DNA from: Symsagittifera roscoffensis
Lineage: Eukaryota > Xenacoelomorpha > Acoela > Convolutidae
Assembly: GCF_963678635.1 (NCBI RefSeq)
Contig: NC_087064.1
Location: 35,287,716-35,351,715, forward strand
Length of the DNA stretch: 64,000 nucleotides
Direction of reading: 5' to 3'
Both the position numbers and the translations under genes were made by a program. Below the pieces are notes generated by a model that saw nothing but the letters and a program-made list of their open reading frames with translations, was not told the origin of the DNA and ran no database searches. The number at the start of each line of letters is the position of its first letter. The first letter of the stretch is position 1. Shown here piece after piece: positions 13,501 to 28,500 of this stretch.

Positions 13501-16500
13501 CAACTTAGATGCTTTCGACATTTTTGCTCTGACAAGGGTAGAGCAAAAATTGCTACTTTATTTTTAATTCCGAAAGCCAACGTAGCAGGATCTACGTCAC
13601 TTAAATGGATTCGCGTAAAATCACTTTTTCTTTTAATTTTACCCTCCGCGCATGTTCTAGGCAAAAATGATACCTTGCATGAAATTCTGAATGAAAGCGC
13701 TTTAATTTACGATGAGCGCATTCGAACATATAGCCATTACGTTAAATTACATAACGAGCAAAACAAAAGCACTTAAAATTATCTCAGACCGATCGAAGCA
13801 ATTAATCAATTTTAGCTTGGTAAGAAAATCACAAACTAGAGTTCCATTCATAAATGAAGTTATTTATAAGAACTGTTATTGATGGCTCGCGTAAGTGGCA
13901 TCAATCGTCCGCGCGTTTGCATGATCCGCTCTACCATTTATGGCCAGATCAAACAAACAACCAAGAAAGAAAATCTCGTTTGAACACGATACAATAAAAT
14001 AAATGTACTGAATAATTAAACAGTTGGATAAAAAAAGACATCTTCTCCAGGTTTTTTTTTATTCTACCCCCCTAAAAGGCAAATTTGAATTTCGAGTAGA
14101 ACAAACATATCTGCTTAGTTCAAACAAATCTACTGGCATATTAAGGTCACGCATTAGCTGACTGTCGGGGCAACGTCAAATGAAAGGGCGTGACAACCTA
14201 TTGCCTACACAATATTGTCTACAAATCTAAATATCATCAACAGATAATGATTTGTGGCTGTAATTGTGGTTTCTGCGATTCGCAGAGGATCTATGAAAGG
14301 CTATCCAGCCTGTCTATGCATAGTCCGTTTCGCTGTATCACTAAACCAACGCAACGTTAGGGAAGCAACTTTCAATAGACAACGAAGATACCCAGCCAGT
14401 AGCTGTGCAAGTAGTACAAAATATTTCGACCGCAACGATTGAAGTGAAGAAAATCAAAAAACCAGAAAAAAAACAAAGGAATATATCAGAGAAAAATCCA
14501 CTTTTTTCATTACTTTTTTAGCAAAAATTTCTGTCGTTTTCTTTTACAGTAATCAGTAAAAGGCGATTGAAACCAAAAAAAAACATTGTCTTTTTCAAAA
14601 ACGTACAATTTTCGAGTCTGAAAGAAAAAAAAATGTTTCTAGTTTCAACTCATTTTAAAGCTCTGTGAATTTTTTAAATCTGGATCCATGGGTAATTTTT
14701 TATTCCAACGTGAAAACTTAAAATTGAAATCCACAATCGGAAATAAAAGTCAATCTTTTCGCGCCTTTTTATGACCATTACACTTTCACTGATCGATATT
14801 TGGGTTTGCCTTCCTTTAAAAAATCAAAACTAAACCGAAAAAAGTAAGTTGTTAAGACTCTTTCTGAAAAAAAAACTAAAAAAAATCACGACCTTTATAA
14901 GAATCTGAACTACGTTCACCGACTCCATAGTTCGTTCTGACTTCGTGAAGTCGTCGAACAAAAAACATTATCCTGAGAATGTTTCTTTCTGATTAAATTA
15001 CCTTGCGTTTCCTGTAGCGGGCAAATAGGCTTGCTCTAGGTCTGGTTGAATGGTGCCCGCAACTGTTCTAGGTCCAGTGTCGCGACTAGCTGCGAATTCT
15101 GCCCCGTCCATAGATGTCTCCATAGACTGGGGATTCTTCAAAGTTGAGTTGCTCTGGGGTGCGTACTCATGCGCGCCCGGGATGAAGTCTTCAATTGGAT
15201 TCAGTTGGGATATCTTCTGATTCTGGAGAGACTTGAGAGTACTAGGCTGCGATGTGTTGCTCTTATTTGAGGCAGTTTTCCTGGAGCAGCCATGGATGGA
15301 CCCGTAGATATCGCAATTGGGGGACAGTTTTTCGCTACCAATTGGGTATTGGTTGAAGTCACTGAGTTCCAGAGACTTTCCGTTTTTGAACACAAAGGCT
15401 AAAGTAAAATCATAGCTTTCGTCCTATTTTCCTCCAATCAATCGATCAAGAATTGATTTTCTTTTTGAAATTGCAGCTTCTGGAAAAAAGTTTTTGATGA
15501 ATAGATGGAAAACACTTACAGTTATCTTTGATACAGTAGTCTGTATTTGAGGAGTCTTCAGTTCGTTTGAAGGGCTTCCATCTCAGGCTCAGACAACCTG
15601 AAATTACAACACATGAACATAGTCAAGGACAGACAGTTAAAAAGTGTGAATGATCTCAAGGAAACAGAAAAAAAAGATTACTTTTTTTGAACATTTTTCA
15701 AATTTCGAATAAAATTATATGTTCGAATAAAATTATCACAGCTCTAAGAATTTCAAGAATGTTTTATGATTGGCGCTTTTTTCATAGAATTAATCTCGAG
15801 AAATCTGGGTCCATATGCCAATTTTTAAGGGTTTTTCTCTTTATAGCCCCTCCCTCAGCTTAGTAACAAAGTAATTACCAAACAGCGATTTTTGTAATTT
15901 GGGGGTCTATAATTCACTAAGGGGAGAGTATAATGGGCAAGGTCCCTTTTTTATTCCACAGGGAAAATTAAAATCCACTTTTAAAACAAAGTCATTTACG
16001 TTTTTTTTTCGCACCATTTGAACATTTGTATTTGGAGAGCATAATTGGCCTGCGTTTTAGCAAATTGAACGAGGAAAATCAAAATTAACAAATTTTTTAA
16101 TTAGCCCCTGGCCCTACCCACTCAGGACCATCCTGGGGGAGGATGATGTCATCCGTTTTGCCGCAGTCGATGAGACGGATAACGCTGGTCACCCTGCGAC
16201 CGAGATCGAATTGCGATTCGAACACACGACCCTCGTCTTAAGAGCCGCGCGCATTAACCAATCAACCACCGCCGCTCTACTTCGGTCATTGACACTAATT
16301 ACCCAAGTCAACCTTAAAGCCCGTAGAAACCACTAACATCCTTTGGATCTTCTTTGAAAAGCAGAATAGCCGGTTGCTGAGTCAGTGGCACAGAATTTCC
16401 CGATCACTATGACTAGCATGACTAGAGTACAGAAAATCAAAGGGATTTTTTAGATCGAACATATTTCTTTTTTGAAAAAAAGGTTCAATTTTTGAAGTTT

Positions 16501-19500
16501 TTTTAAGTAAGGGTAGGTAACTACTGTTGGTTAAAGCTGTAGAACGAAAGTTTTTTAGAACGAAAGGTAGAATTAAACGGAGTGTCATCAGATTAGCTTT
16601 CAGACCAATTTTTCTCGACACTGAGACCCATTTTTCGAATTTGCCTGCTTTTTGGAAAACAAACCACGGCTGAGAAAACTTAAGAGCTTTAACATTACAC
16701 AACAATTGGCCCTTGTTAGAACGTTTCTTGAGGCAGTAAGAATCTTTGTCCAAATATGCTTTTAAAAGCTTTTAAAGCCTTTTTCGAAAATTTGCCTGCG
16801 GCTCAGGAAATAGGGCCAAAATGGTCTTTATAGTGATTTAGGAGAACTGAAAAACCGGTTCATCTACCTACAAAAAAGCCAACAAAATCAACAATTTTTT
16901 TTTGAAAATCCGCCCCATCGAGAAAACTCTAGATCCGCCCCTGCTTGCTTCATCGTGAAACTTACACAAGTTCAGTGGCGGATTTAAGGGTCCCCCTTTG
17001 TACTATTTTGAGATATCCATTTTTGGCTGACTGACCTTAAAATTTTTCCAAAGGCCCCAATCTATACTAATTTTGAGGGGAGAGTGCGCGCCGAAAAAAC
17101 GCGATTTTTTGGTCAAAATTTTCCAAAAAGTGCCTAAAAACGCCTTTTTTCAAAAATTGGCGGCTGCGTAGAAAATTTGGTCTAATTAGGGTCTTTATAG
17201 TAGTTTGGGAGAGCTCAGAAAATCAATTTGTTCGCGCCTGAAAAAAGGTCGACAAAAATTTCTTTTTTTTTAAATCCTCCCCCCCTCGAGAAATTCCTAG
17301 ATCCTCGCCTACTCAAGTTGTTTACTTAGTTATTCACTCAAGTTCACTTACAACAGGAGCAGTGCGGGTTCATTTCGTAGTCTGACATGGAGTTCTGGTC
17401 TGCTCTCTGACCCCCAGAGTAGCTGTGTCTCTTGCTCCGTCCGAAACAGAATGCACCCGAGGAACCCCCCACTCCCACCACGTTCGTTGTCTGCTGATGC
17501 TTTATACTACTCTGTCTTCTGCTACTACTGCTTCCCCCCTCTCCTCTGCCTGGCGACCTGTGGTGGCCTCTGTTGCGACGACACACGCAGCACAGGATGA
17601 GACCGACGAAGACGGCCGAGATCACCACTGATGACGTTACCACTCCCGCAATCAGACCCAGACTCTCTGAAACACGCAAAAGCGAAATACGAACATGAAG
17701 CAAATTATTGAAAATTTGAATTCATTTTTTCACACCATACATTTAACAAAAAACTAGACTCAGGATAGTAGGTTAAAAATTCGACAAGGTTCAATAGCAT
17801 AAGCCTGAGGTTTAATAGCATATTACATTGAGTCGAAGTGAAGCTTCGCATCACTTGCAACCAGGGGCGGATCTAGGTTTTTCTTGAGGGAAGATCTAGG
17901 TTTTGTCGACCTTGTTTTTTCAGGTCAATCATATCGATTTTTCTCCGAGCGCTACCAGAACACTTCAAAGATCCTATATTGACAAAATCGCAGGCAAAAT
18001 TTTCAAAATCAAAAGAAGTCAAAAATGCTGTTTTTGGGAACTTTTTGAAAAAATTTGAACAAAAAATCACGTTTTTTGGCGCGCGCTCCACTTCAAAATT
18101 CATATATATTGGCACCAAAATTGCCTTAAGAAAATTTTTAGGATTGGTTGACCGAAAATGGATGCTATAAAAAAAACAGCCAACATAGTCAATGAAGGCA
18201 AGTAAAGAGAAAATGTACAAGTACAACTTATTTTTTGAACTTCCAAATTTCCAAGAAAAAAACACATGGCTTTAAGGCTCGTTGAATTTCAATAACAATT
18301 TATGATTGAAACTTTTTTGATAAAATAAATCCAAATTTGAGAAAACTGGATCAATAGTTAAAATTTTTATTTAGCTGGGAAATTCTATAACTAAATTCCA
18401 GTTTCGAAGTCGATCACGTTTTTCGTGACTTTTCCACTTTCGCTGTTCGATAGAAGAATTTGCCTTCCTTTCAACAAAGGAAATGAAATGAAATTACAAA
18501 GAGGTCAAAACTCAAACCGCGAAAAAGTAATTTTGAGCCCGAACAAATTTCAAGACAAAAAATCATCGCGACCTATATAAGAGTCTGAACTATGTTCAGC
18601 GACTCTTCATACCAAAGGAAGTCCTTTGGTTTGTGAAGGGTTCGAACCCTTGATGGCGGGCGTCCGCCGATCCCCCCTGCCCTTAAATCCTCCCCTGCTT
18701 GCGATACAAAAATATATCTCAATGTTAGAAAAAATAAACCAAATTTAAACAATTAATTAATGAGCCTGAACAAATTTCAAGACAAAAAATCATCGCGACC
18801 TATATAAGAGTCTGAACTACGTTCAGCGACTCTTCATACCAAAGGAAGTCCTTTGGTTTGTGAAGGGTTCGAACCCTTGATGGCGGGCGTCCGCCGATCC
18901 CCCCTGCCCTTAAATCCTCCCCTGCTTGCGTTTAAAAAATATATCTCAATGTTAGAAAAAATAAACCAAATTTAAACAATTAATTAAGACCTGCAATTGA
19001 ACATTTTATATTTCTGAAAAATGAGTGACAATGTCTAATTGAACACTTGGATACTTTCTCAAAAAACCACCAAAAAATTTCCAAAAAAAAAATCAAATTT
19101 GGCAATGTTTTGGTCGTTTTTGGCAGAGGTATTCAAGTTTTCTTTTTTAAATTGGTTGTAAAACGGATCAGTATTAATTCATTGCATTTTCGTTCCATCT
19201 CTCAGATACTTATTATCTTATTTTTTTATCATAAGACTGAAAATTAGTAGCTTATAGTTAATAGATCAAAAAGAGTCTTAATAAAGTGAAAATTGATGTT
19301 AAAAACGCCACCCTTTTTATGGAACTCAATAAAGTGAAAATTGATGTTAAAAACGCCACCCTTTTTATGGAACTTAAGATGTTTCCTCAATTTAACTTAC
19401 CAGCAAAACAAGTTTTCATTGCGTATTTTCTCCAAATAACAGTTCTTCACAGACTACTAACAATTGCTAATAGATGCAGCAAAACACAACAAATCAATCG

Positions 19501-22500
19501 TCATTGCAATTATCGCAGCATTTAAAATAATACATGCCTGTAAAAATTTTTTGATTCGGCATAAATGTAAAATTTTTTCGATTCGGCATAAATGTCAAGA
19601 AAATTGGACGAGAAAATTCAATGATGGCCACAAAAACGGTAGCTTTAACTGCTATTATATTCAACAACAGTAAACAGCCAATGGAAAATATGTGTGACAT
19701 TTTAAGCTCGATGTTTAATTGTGATGATATTTAAAATTTAACAAAATGCAGGTGGACTCATTATGCGCACGTTCCCCTTTGGCCAAATCAAAATCAGACT
19801 TCCAAATCAAAACGGAAACGATGAATTGAAATAAACACTAAATATAGCTTGAACATTGCTCGACGCTAGAAAAAAAAAACATTGCTGGATGGGATGAATT
19901 TGGATGGAAGTTTTACAAAAATCTGAAACTAAATTGCCAAACTAAGGTCAGCATCTTGAGCACTAAAGTAAATGGGTTTAAGTTACACCCTCCACCAAAG
20001 TTAGAATCCTCCAACCCAGTGTTCAATTTAAGGATCGGGAGGTTGTTAACTTGGTCTAAGTAAATGAGACGAAAGTATAATTCTGCTTAATTGTTTTCTT
20101 TTAATACTCGAAAAAAAAATCGATTTTATGTTAACTAAACTGTAAATTTGAAGTCATTCCTGTTTGCTAGAATATGTACTAAAATAAAAAAATATATTTA
20201 ATTGATGTTCTTTAAAACTTAAGCTTGAAATTGAACAGTAAAACCAAATCAATTAAGAAACATACCAGTTTGTTCCATTGATCACAAATAATTTAACAAT
20301 AGGTAAAACTGGATTGAAACAACGTAACTATCAGAATAGCAACAGCAACAGATAACGTTGCTTGTAGCAATTTCGAATGCGAGGTCTGTCGTCAATTATG
20401 TGAATCAGAGAATAAAAACTCCCAATTCAAAGATCAACAGGTAATGATTTATGACGTGTATCAGTAGACACTGATGGTATATCACTCTTTCGAAATTGAA
20501 CTCTGCCCAAATAAACAATGCGCACATGCAACTCTCTCTTCCGTATTTTGGGCAAACAGTCGCAAGTCGAAAAGTCGACGAGCAAGTTGTAATCGAGATA
20601 GGGCCAATTAAACCGACTCAAACTGAGCAAACATGCCGAGGATGCTTATCTACACAGTAATAAAACAGCCAATTCGAAATAAGTATACCTTCATTCAAGG
20701 TCTACCTCACCTCACTAAGCCTTCAATTTATTCTATTGAGTGTCGGTTCAAACTACTAGGCGTGATTTCAGATGGTGGCTTGTGTTAAAAGAACTAACCT
20801 TCGCTTATCAATGAATGACAAGACCAATAAAAAAACTAATTAGGTGTTCTAAAAATAGATTCCCCTTTCGAAACGGGAAACCATTGACAACATCTGTCGA
20901 AAAGCGGAAAAATAAACAAAAACGAAAAAAAAGAACTATAAAACAATAAATAGAATAAACATGAGATGAAAACATCACGTAGCTTTCACCACTTCATCCT
21001 GGAAACCTGTCAACAAAAAAGACGTAACGGAAACGAACTTTCATCTTAGGGAAACAAAAATTGAATAAAAACTCCCCTATTTTTATTAGGATAAGAAGTA
21101 AACTATTGACGTTCTCGTTTTATCAAGTAATTTAGATTCGAATGGTGGCCATCAAAAAAAATCACGCTGTCTCTCTCTGGTTTCATATTTACGGCCTAAT
21201 AAGATGGTGGAACATTTTGATTTCAATTGATGCTCAAGCCAATCCAAGCGGAACTAGAAAGCTCCGATTTCAGAAACATGTTGTCATCATCGTGCTTCCA
21301 CTTTTTCAAAAGATCTCCTTAGGTTATATAAAAGTGTAACAATACTTGAAAAAGAAAAGTAAGTTACTTGTCAGCGTTTTAATTGTGCAATTTTAAAAAG
21401 GAGGGAAAAACTATATATTTTTTCGTGACATTTAGTTTTCTGTTGTCATTGCGATGCTACTGAGGTTTACCATGACGTCATTGTCTGATAATTTTTTCAA
21501 TATATATTTATTCATGTTTTTTTTTTACAGTTAGAATGCGGAAAAACCGTCTGATTGTTGATGGATAGAAGTGTCTCAGTTGAAAAAGAATTCAGAGGCG
21601 ACAATTAGCCAAACTAGTGGGCGAACAAAGCATAGAAAAACAAACAAAGCTACAATTCTACACCTTTCAAGCCATAGCTGAACAATTTAAAATTCACTTT
21701 TGACGGGGAAAATGAAAGAATAACAAAAAGTACGAAAAATGTTCAAAGTATTATCGGCATTCCTTGACTTTCATACCTACAAAAATACATCGTTAGGGAG
21801 AGTCTAAGTCTAAAAAAAAGAAATTAACCAAGAGAACATGCGGTTTTCGTATTTACAGTTATTGGTCTGAATAGAGACTCTGATTTGTAAGCAAAGCAAT
21901 ACTCCTTTGTGCGGAGCACAGTTAGAAAGCCAGGTGTACTGGAAAGAGCAGTAGACCGAATCTAATTAAATCCAATCAGCGATTGTAAATATCAGCCATA
22001 CTTAAAACGGATACCAAGTCTCGGTTTATTTGGAAGAACCAGATTAGATGCTGATTTTGATTCAAATAAAAAAAATGAAAAAATTATGAAAAAGAAAGTA
22101 TGAAAACACGAATTTTTTACAATATTTAAAAAAAATTAAGTCACGAAGGACTACCGCCAAAGTTGAATGAAGGCATTTACGATGAACAAGAAATGATACA
22201 CATTCTATTTAGGCACCAATAGAAATGTATGAATGACCCAAATATCAACTTCTAGTCTAATCCAATTGCTTCAAAGAACCAAGAACTTTTTGCAACTTTC
22301 CTCCAAGTACCGACCACCACTTGCAAGAACGATCGATGCCTAAGATGCCAGCCACTCAAAGATAACATGGCAAAGGAAAAACCAGGATCCGCAACTGTCA
22401 GACAAACAAAAAGAACACAGAAACAACGAAACGTTCGAGAAATTGATGCCTCAAAAAATCGTCACGACCTATACAAAAGCCTTCACTACTTTCATCGACT

Positions 22501-25500
22501 CTTTAAAATAAATAAGACTGCTCGCATCAGGGCGAAACCCTAAATGTTCCGACTGCCTTTTAAGGTCTATGAAGCAGTAATAACATCAAAAAATAAACGT
22601 AATACAATAAAACGTTTTATAATTGAGATTTTTTGTGAAAATTAATCTCCACACGCAATATTAAGTACAACGTGATAGATTTTGCTCCTATTAACAAATC
22701 AATTATGGCATATAATCTTCCTTGAACCAATTTGGAACGATTTCTAAGACGGATTAAATCTCGCTTACGCCTTAAAAGCGCGAAATATATCGCGCGTTAA
22801 TTGTCCCAAATTGGCCAAAATGGCAATCTTTAAACCCCCATAACTATACAAAAAAAATCATAGGTAGAATATCTTTCCAAATTTCAGCTCAAGACAACAA
22901 TAGCTTTCGAATGATATGAAAAAACTCCGTCAAAAATGGCTAGTTAATAAGTCGAAATTTGTCTGAAGAAAAAAACGCACCCCGAGCACAAATATTCCGT
23001 TACTTTCGTTACGAAAGTCGGAACAATTAGTTCAGGCAAAATGGTAGAAAAAAAACAAAATTATCAATTAAAAAAGTGGACCAACAATTATCTTTTGTTT
23101 TCAGTTTTTATCATTTTGTAGCTATATTCAAGCGCGCTTTTCCCGCAATTGCTTGTTTAACAATTGAAAGCATAACTTGTCTTCCATTTTGCATACACAT
23201 TCAAAGTGAGCCAGACAATTGAAAATCAAGCTGAGGAATCTGATAATTGAAATCCATTTCCGAAATTAGAAGTCCACGACGTTTATCGTGACTTTTATAC
23301 TTTCGCTGCTCGATATTAGAGTTTTCTTTATTGTAAACAAAAGTAAACTGAACAAAACCGAAAATCAGACCGCAAAAGACAAAATTTGAGAAGGAGCAAA
23401 TTTTAAGACTTCCTGAAAAAATCATCACTTATATAAGAGTCTGAACTACGTTCATCGACTCTTTTAAAATTCTTAAGAATAATTCTAAATTAAGAGCTAG
23501 TAATTCAAAACCTACCATTTATTGCTTGACATAGCGGAAGAAAGTAGCGAACATCAGTTTGAAAAAGCTAATGAATGCAAACAACAGACAAAATACTGAC
23601 TTGTTTTCAAAAACTCTCAACTTTCAAACTTTCAAGAAAAAAAAGATGGCTTTAAAGCTGTTTGAATTTCTATAACAATTATGCTGGATAATTTGTTGAT
23701 GAAGTTATCCCCATTTGATCAGGTTTTTCCTATATCGATCAGGTTTTTTGTGAACTTAACACTTTTGCTGTTCGATAGTGAAGTTTGCCTTCCTTGTAAG
23801 ACAGAAAATGAACTAAAAATAAAAACAAAACAAAGTCAAACTGCGAAAATGTAAATTAGAGCACGCAAAAACTTTCCTGAAAAAAATAAATTCAGTACGA
23901 CCTTTATGAGAGTCGTGCGTTAATTGTCCCAAAATGGCCAAAATGGCCAAAATGGCAATCTTTAAACCCCCATAACTAAACAAAAAAAATCACAGGTAAA
24001 ATATCTTTTCAAATTTCAGCTCAAGACAACAATAGCTTTCGAATGATATGAAAAAATTCCGTCAAAATGGCTAGTTAATAAGTCGAAATTTGTCTGAAGA
24101 AAAAAACCCACCCCGAGCACATATATTCCGTTACTTTCGTTACGAAAGTCGGAACAATTAGTTCAGGCAAAATGGTGAAAAAATACAAAATTATCAATTA
24201 AAAAAGTGGACCAACAATTATCTTTTGTTTTCAGTTTTTATCATTTTGTAGCTATATTCATGCGCGCTTTTCCCGCAATTGCTTGTTTAACAATTGAAAG
24301 CATAATTTGTCTTCCATTTTGCACACCCATTTAAAGTGAGCCAGGCAATTGAAAATCAAGCTGAGGAATCTGATAATTGAAATCCATTTCCGAAATTAGA
24401 AGTCCACGACGTTTATCGTGACTTTTATACTTTCGCTGCTCGATATTAGAGTTTTCTTTATTGTAAACAAAAGTAAACTGAATTAAACCAACAATTAGAC
24501 CGTAAAAAACACAAAATTTGAGAAAAAGCAAATTTCAATACTTCCTGAAAAAATCATCACTTATATAAGAGTCTGAACTACGTTCATCGACTCTTTAAAA
24601 ATTCCTAAGAATTATTCTAAATTAAGAGCTAGTAATTCAAAACCTACCACTTATTGCTTGAGATAGCGGAAGAAAGTAGCAAAAATCAGTTTGAAAAAGC
24701 TTATGAATGCAAACAACAGACAAAATACTGACTTGTTTTCAAAAAATCTCAACTTTCAAGGAAAAAAAGATGGCTTTAAAGCTCTTTGAATTTCTGTAAC
24801 AATTATGCTGGACAATTTGTTGATGAAGTTATCCCCATTTGATCAGGTTTTTCCTATATCGATCAGGTTTTTTGTGAATTTAACACTTTTGCTGTTCGAT
24901 AGTGAAGTTTGTCTTCCTTGTAAGAAAAAAAATGAACTAAAAATAAAAACAAAACAAAGTCAAACTGCGAAAATGTAAATTGGAGCATGCAAAAACTTTC
25001 CTGAAAAAAAATTCATTACGACCTTTATGAGAGTCGGAATTACGTTCATCGTGTCTTCAAAACAGCATTGAGTGAAAAATTCTGAATAAAGAGCTAGCAA
25101 TGCAAAAATGATACTTGTTCTTGACATCGCGAAAGAAAGAAAAAAAACATAGCCAACAGACAGAAAAAGTCCACGAACGCGAGTTCACGGACAAAATTCA
25201 CCTTCAAAATTCGAAAAAAAAGATGTCATTATAGCTCTTTGAATTTCGCTATTTTTTGTTTGTCCTTTTTTTGTGATATAATTAACCCAATTTGAGAAAA
25301 CTGGATCATAAGACTAGTTTTTGATTTCGCTGGGAAACCTGACGATTAAATTCCATTTCCGAAATAAAAAGTAGATCGCGTTTTTCGTGACTTTTACACT
25401 TTCGCTGTTCGATAGTGCAGTTTGCCTTCTTTTTAACAAAAAAAAATGAACTAAAATTGAAAATACCAAAAGTTAATCCGCGAAAAAATAAATTGGGGTC

Positions 25501-28500
25501 TCAAAGACCTTTACTGAAAAAAAAATCATCTCGATCGAAATAACAGTCTGAACTACGTTAAGCGACTCCTGAAAACTCTTATACTTTTTGATACATTTCT
25601 CTTTACACAAACCAATTGAGAAACTTGTGGTCGGTCTGAGCATTAAGGGTTTTGCTGCTTCAGAAAAAATGACAGTTGGAAAAAGTACTGAACGCAAGAA
25701 AAATTTCAACTTTCAAATTTTAAAGAAAAATTATATGCCCTTAAAGCTATGTTAAATTTCAAGTACGCCTTTGATAAAAAAAAAACCCAATTTGAGAAAA
25801 AAATTGCCTTCCTTTTAACAAAGGAAATGAACTAAAGTTAAAAAAGAGCAAAAGTAAGCCGAGAAAAACCCAAATTCAACGTGAACAAATTTCAAGACTT
25901 TAAAACACAAAAAGAAGTCAGTACGTTCATGACTCTTAATAACCAGCGTAGACAAACGACGATTGGAAAAACGGAATAAGATAGAATTATTGAAACTTAA
26001 CATATAAGATTAATTATTTTGATCAAATCAACTCCAAATAGAAACCAGCGTTAATGAGTGTTTTCTTTTCGAGAGAAAATCTTTAGCGTTCTGACCACAA
26101 TCGAAGAGTGGGAATGAACTTTAGCGTTGAGACCGTTTCTAACTAGTGACAGCCTCAAGGATAACTCGTAGGGGTAAAGAATGGTATGATATTAAAGCAA
26201 TATTGGTTTCGGTTCTTTTTCGTAGGAAATTTCTCAATTGTTTCAGCATCGAGAAAAAGTGGTCTGAATCTTTCGTTTTTAGGACTAAATTGGACAACAT
26301 TTAATGAGATGCCAACCTCCCAAATTTAAATCTACTTCAATTTAAACGTTATTTTAACTAGTGTATATCGCTGTTTCTTGAAAATTTAACGTAAGCAAAT
26401 GCCGTTTTTTTTCTAGATAAAAACTAACAGAAAACACAGAGGCGAAGCTGACTTGCGATTCAAAAATGAATGATTATGATTGAAATCAAATAGAAAAAAT
26501 TGAAGAAAAAACCGTCAAACATTTTTTTTTTTCAAACAATTTTTAAAAAATTGCAACGAAAACCCAATATCTGGAACAAATTACCCGCTCCATTAGAAAC
26601 TTTATATGAGGCTTTCAGAATGCTCGAAAGAAGCCGAAATATTAGGGAAAAAATGTTTTCTACAGAACTAAGACGACGAAGATAAGCAGACAGATAATAA
26701 TCCAAATTAGCCGAAAACTTTCTGGGCTTTGTCGTCTCAAGCATGGGTTTTACAGCAACTTGAAACTTTCAAAACAATTGGCATAAGGAAATTATGCAAC
26801 AAAAATAAACAGCTAAAAAAAAAAATTTGAAGTCGCCCTTCTCCTCTGAACACACACAGGCAAACACATTTTTTTCGCTCATCAGACGAGACAATTAGAA
26901 GCAACTAGGTCGATATAAAATAAGCCGAAACCTATAGGGGCAAAAGAAAGAAAAAAACATCAGAAAAAACTCAACAAAAGGATTTGATAAAAATACAACA
27001 AAATTACAACCAGCATAAAATGCAAACTTCGATTAGGACGCATATTAAAATGCTAACATGCTCAAAATAAGTCTGTTGTTACAGAGAGGCAGTGTAGATG
27101 AGAGGGTCTATCAGATGAGTCCTGTGAACAAAGTTAGCTCCCGATTGCAATACCTTGATTATCGCGACAAGGGTAATTAGACAACAAAAGGTGCAAAATC
27201 ACAATTTTATTTTAAATTTAAAAAAAATCTCGTCTGAGAGAATCATTCTGTTCTAATTGCACAGCAACCGAATATCCTTGTTTCCATAACTGAATGTTGT
27301 GTGAATTCAATTTTTCTATTTTTATTAATATTAGAACCATAAGTGATCGAAGTCATTGAATTTGAGCTCAATAACAGAAATGATGCTAAACATTCTCAAG
27401 AGTTTCACTTTCACGTTCGGTAGTGCGCCTCAACTTACACCAAGAAAAAATCTCGTAATGGACAAAAACATACCGTAGAATTGCAGTGATGGTGATAAGT
27501 TTTGGGAAGCTGAAAACGGACGATAAGTTGTGGTTCTAGTCAGCATTATTGGTACTGAATTTGCTCGGTCCCAAGTATTCCTTCTTACAAGTCAGTTCAA
27601 AAAGATTTCTAGAGGAACTTCCAAGTAACACGATGATGAGAAAGAATTTAAGCCCATTATGCTTCAAGTAGCAGATCAATCAAGTTGTTTGCGCCCAACT
27701 GATAGGTACATGGCTCTATCGTGGTTCGAATTTCAGATTAACTGGTTACTTAACAGTTTGAAAGCATTTTGAGCATGTTCGTGCGCGATACTTTAGACCC
27801 AGTACCGAAATTGTGTCGCTTATTTGGTCTCAAAGGGACACTAAATAAATAAATGGGATTCTTTTTTGGCGGATAAAATAAAACCGAATCACCCTACCAC
27901 ATTGTAGGGTAATGAATGAAATGAAGCTGTGGAAACATAAACAAATGAGTAATGTTATTAGAATTAGAAGTGGAGTTTCTTCGAAATACTTAGGTTACTA
28001 AGGAGTTGCAATATCAAATCATTTTAACGGTATCGTATAGCTCCGCTTAACTTGGTCCATTCCCAAAACAGTATTCCTTAAAAGTAAATAACAACAATTT
28101 GGTCACCTGAACACGAATAAATTGAATTTGGATCGCAGACTTATCGAATTATGACTGGAAGAACACTTGTCAAAGAGAACGTCATTAAAACAATCTGTCT
28201 TCAAGGCATGTAATAATGTCCAGAAAGCTGTCAAAGACGGTAGCTTGCAACTGCGCAGTGCAATAAACCAAGACAGTCGGTGGTAGAGCCTCAAATCAAT
28301 TGGCATAAGTTCCAAAATTTAATCGAATGACAACTATCTCCAAAATCAGTTAGCACTTTCAGGGCTCTGAGAGTCTACTAGCAAAAATTATTTAGATCAT
28401 CAAAGCTTTTCATAAGAAACCAATATCGTGTTGTTCGAAGTTTTCGTCAAAAATAAGTCAATTTCCTGAGGAACTTCGACAGTGAAAACAGAGGCTAAGG

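Noticed and set aside
15201-15395. Second frame across receptor exon 6
   Set aside because: Only the other frame matches the intron phases on both sides and keeps the receptor open.
16382-16753. 123-codon frame on the minus strand
   Set aside because: Lys/Phe-rich composition typical of AT-rich intron; its surroundings match the hAT-like repeat family and no exon phase fits the receptor.
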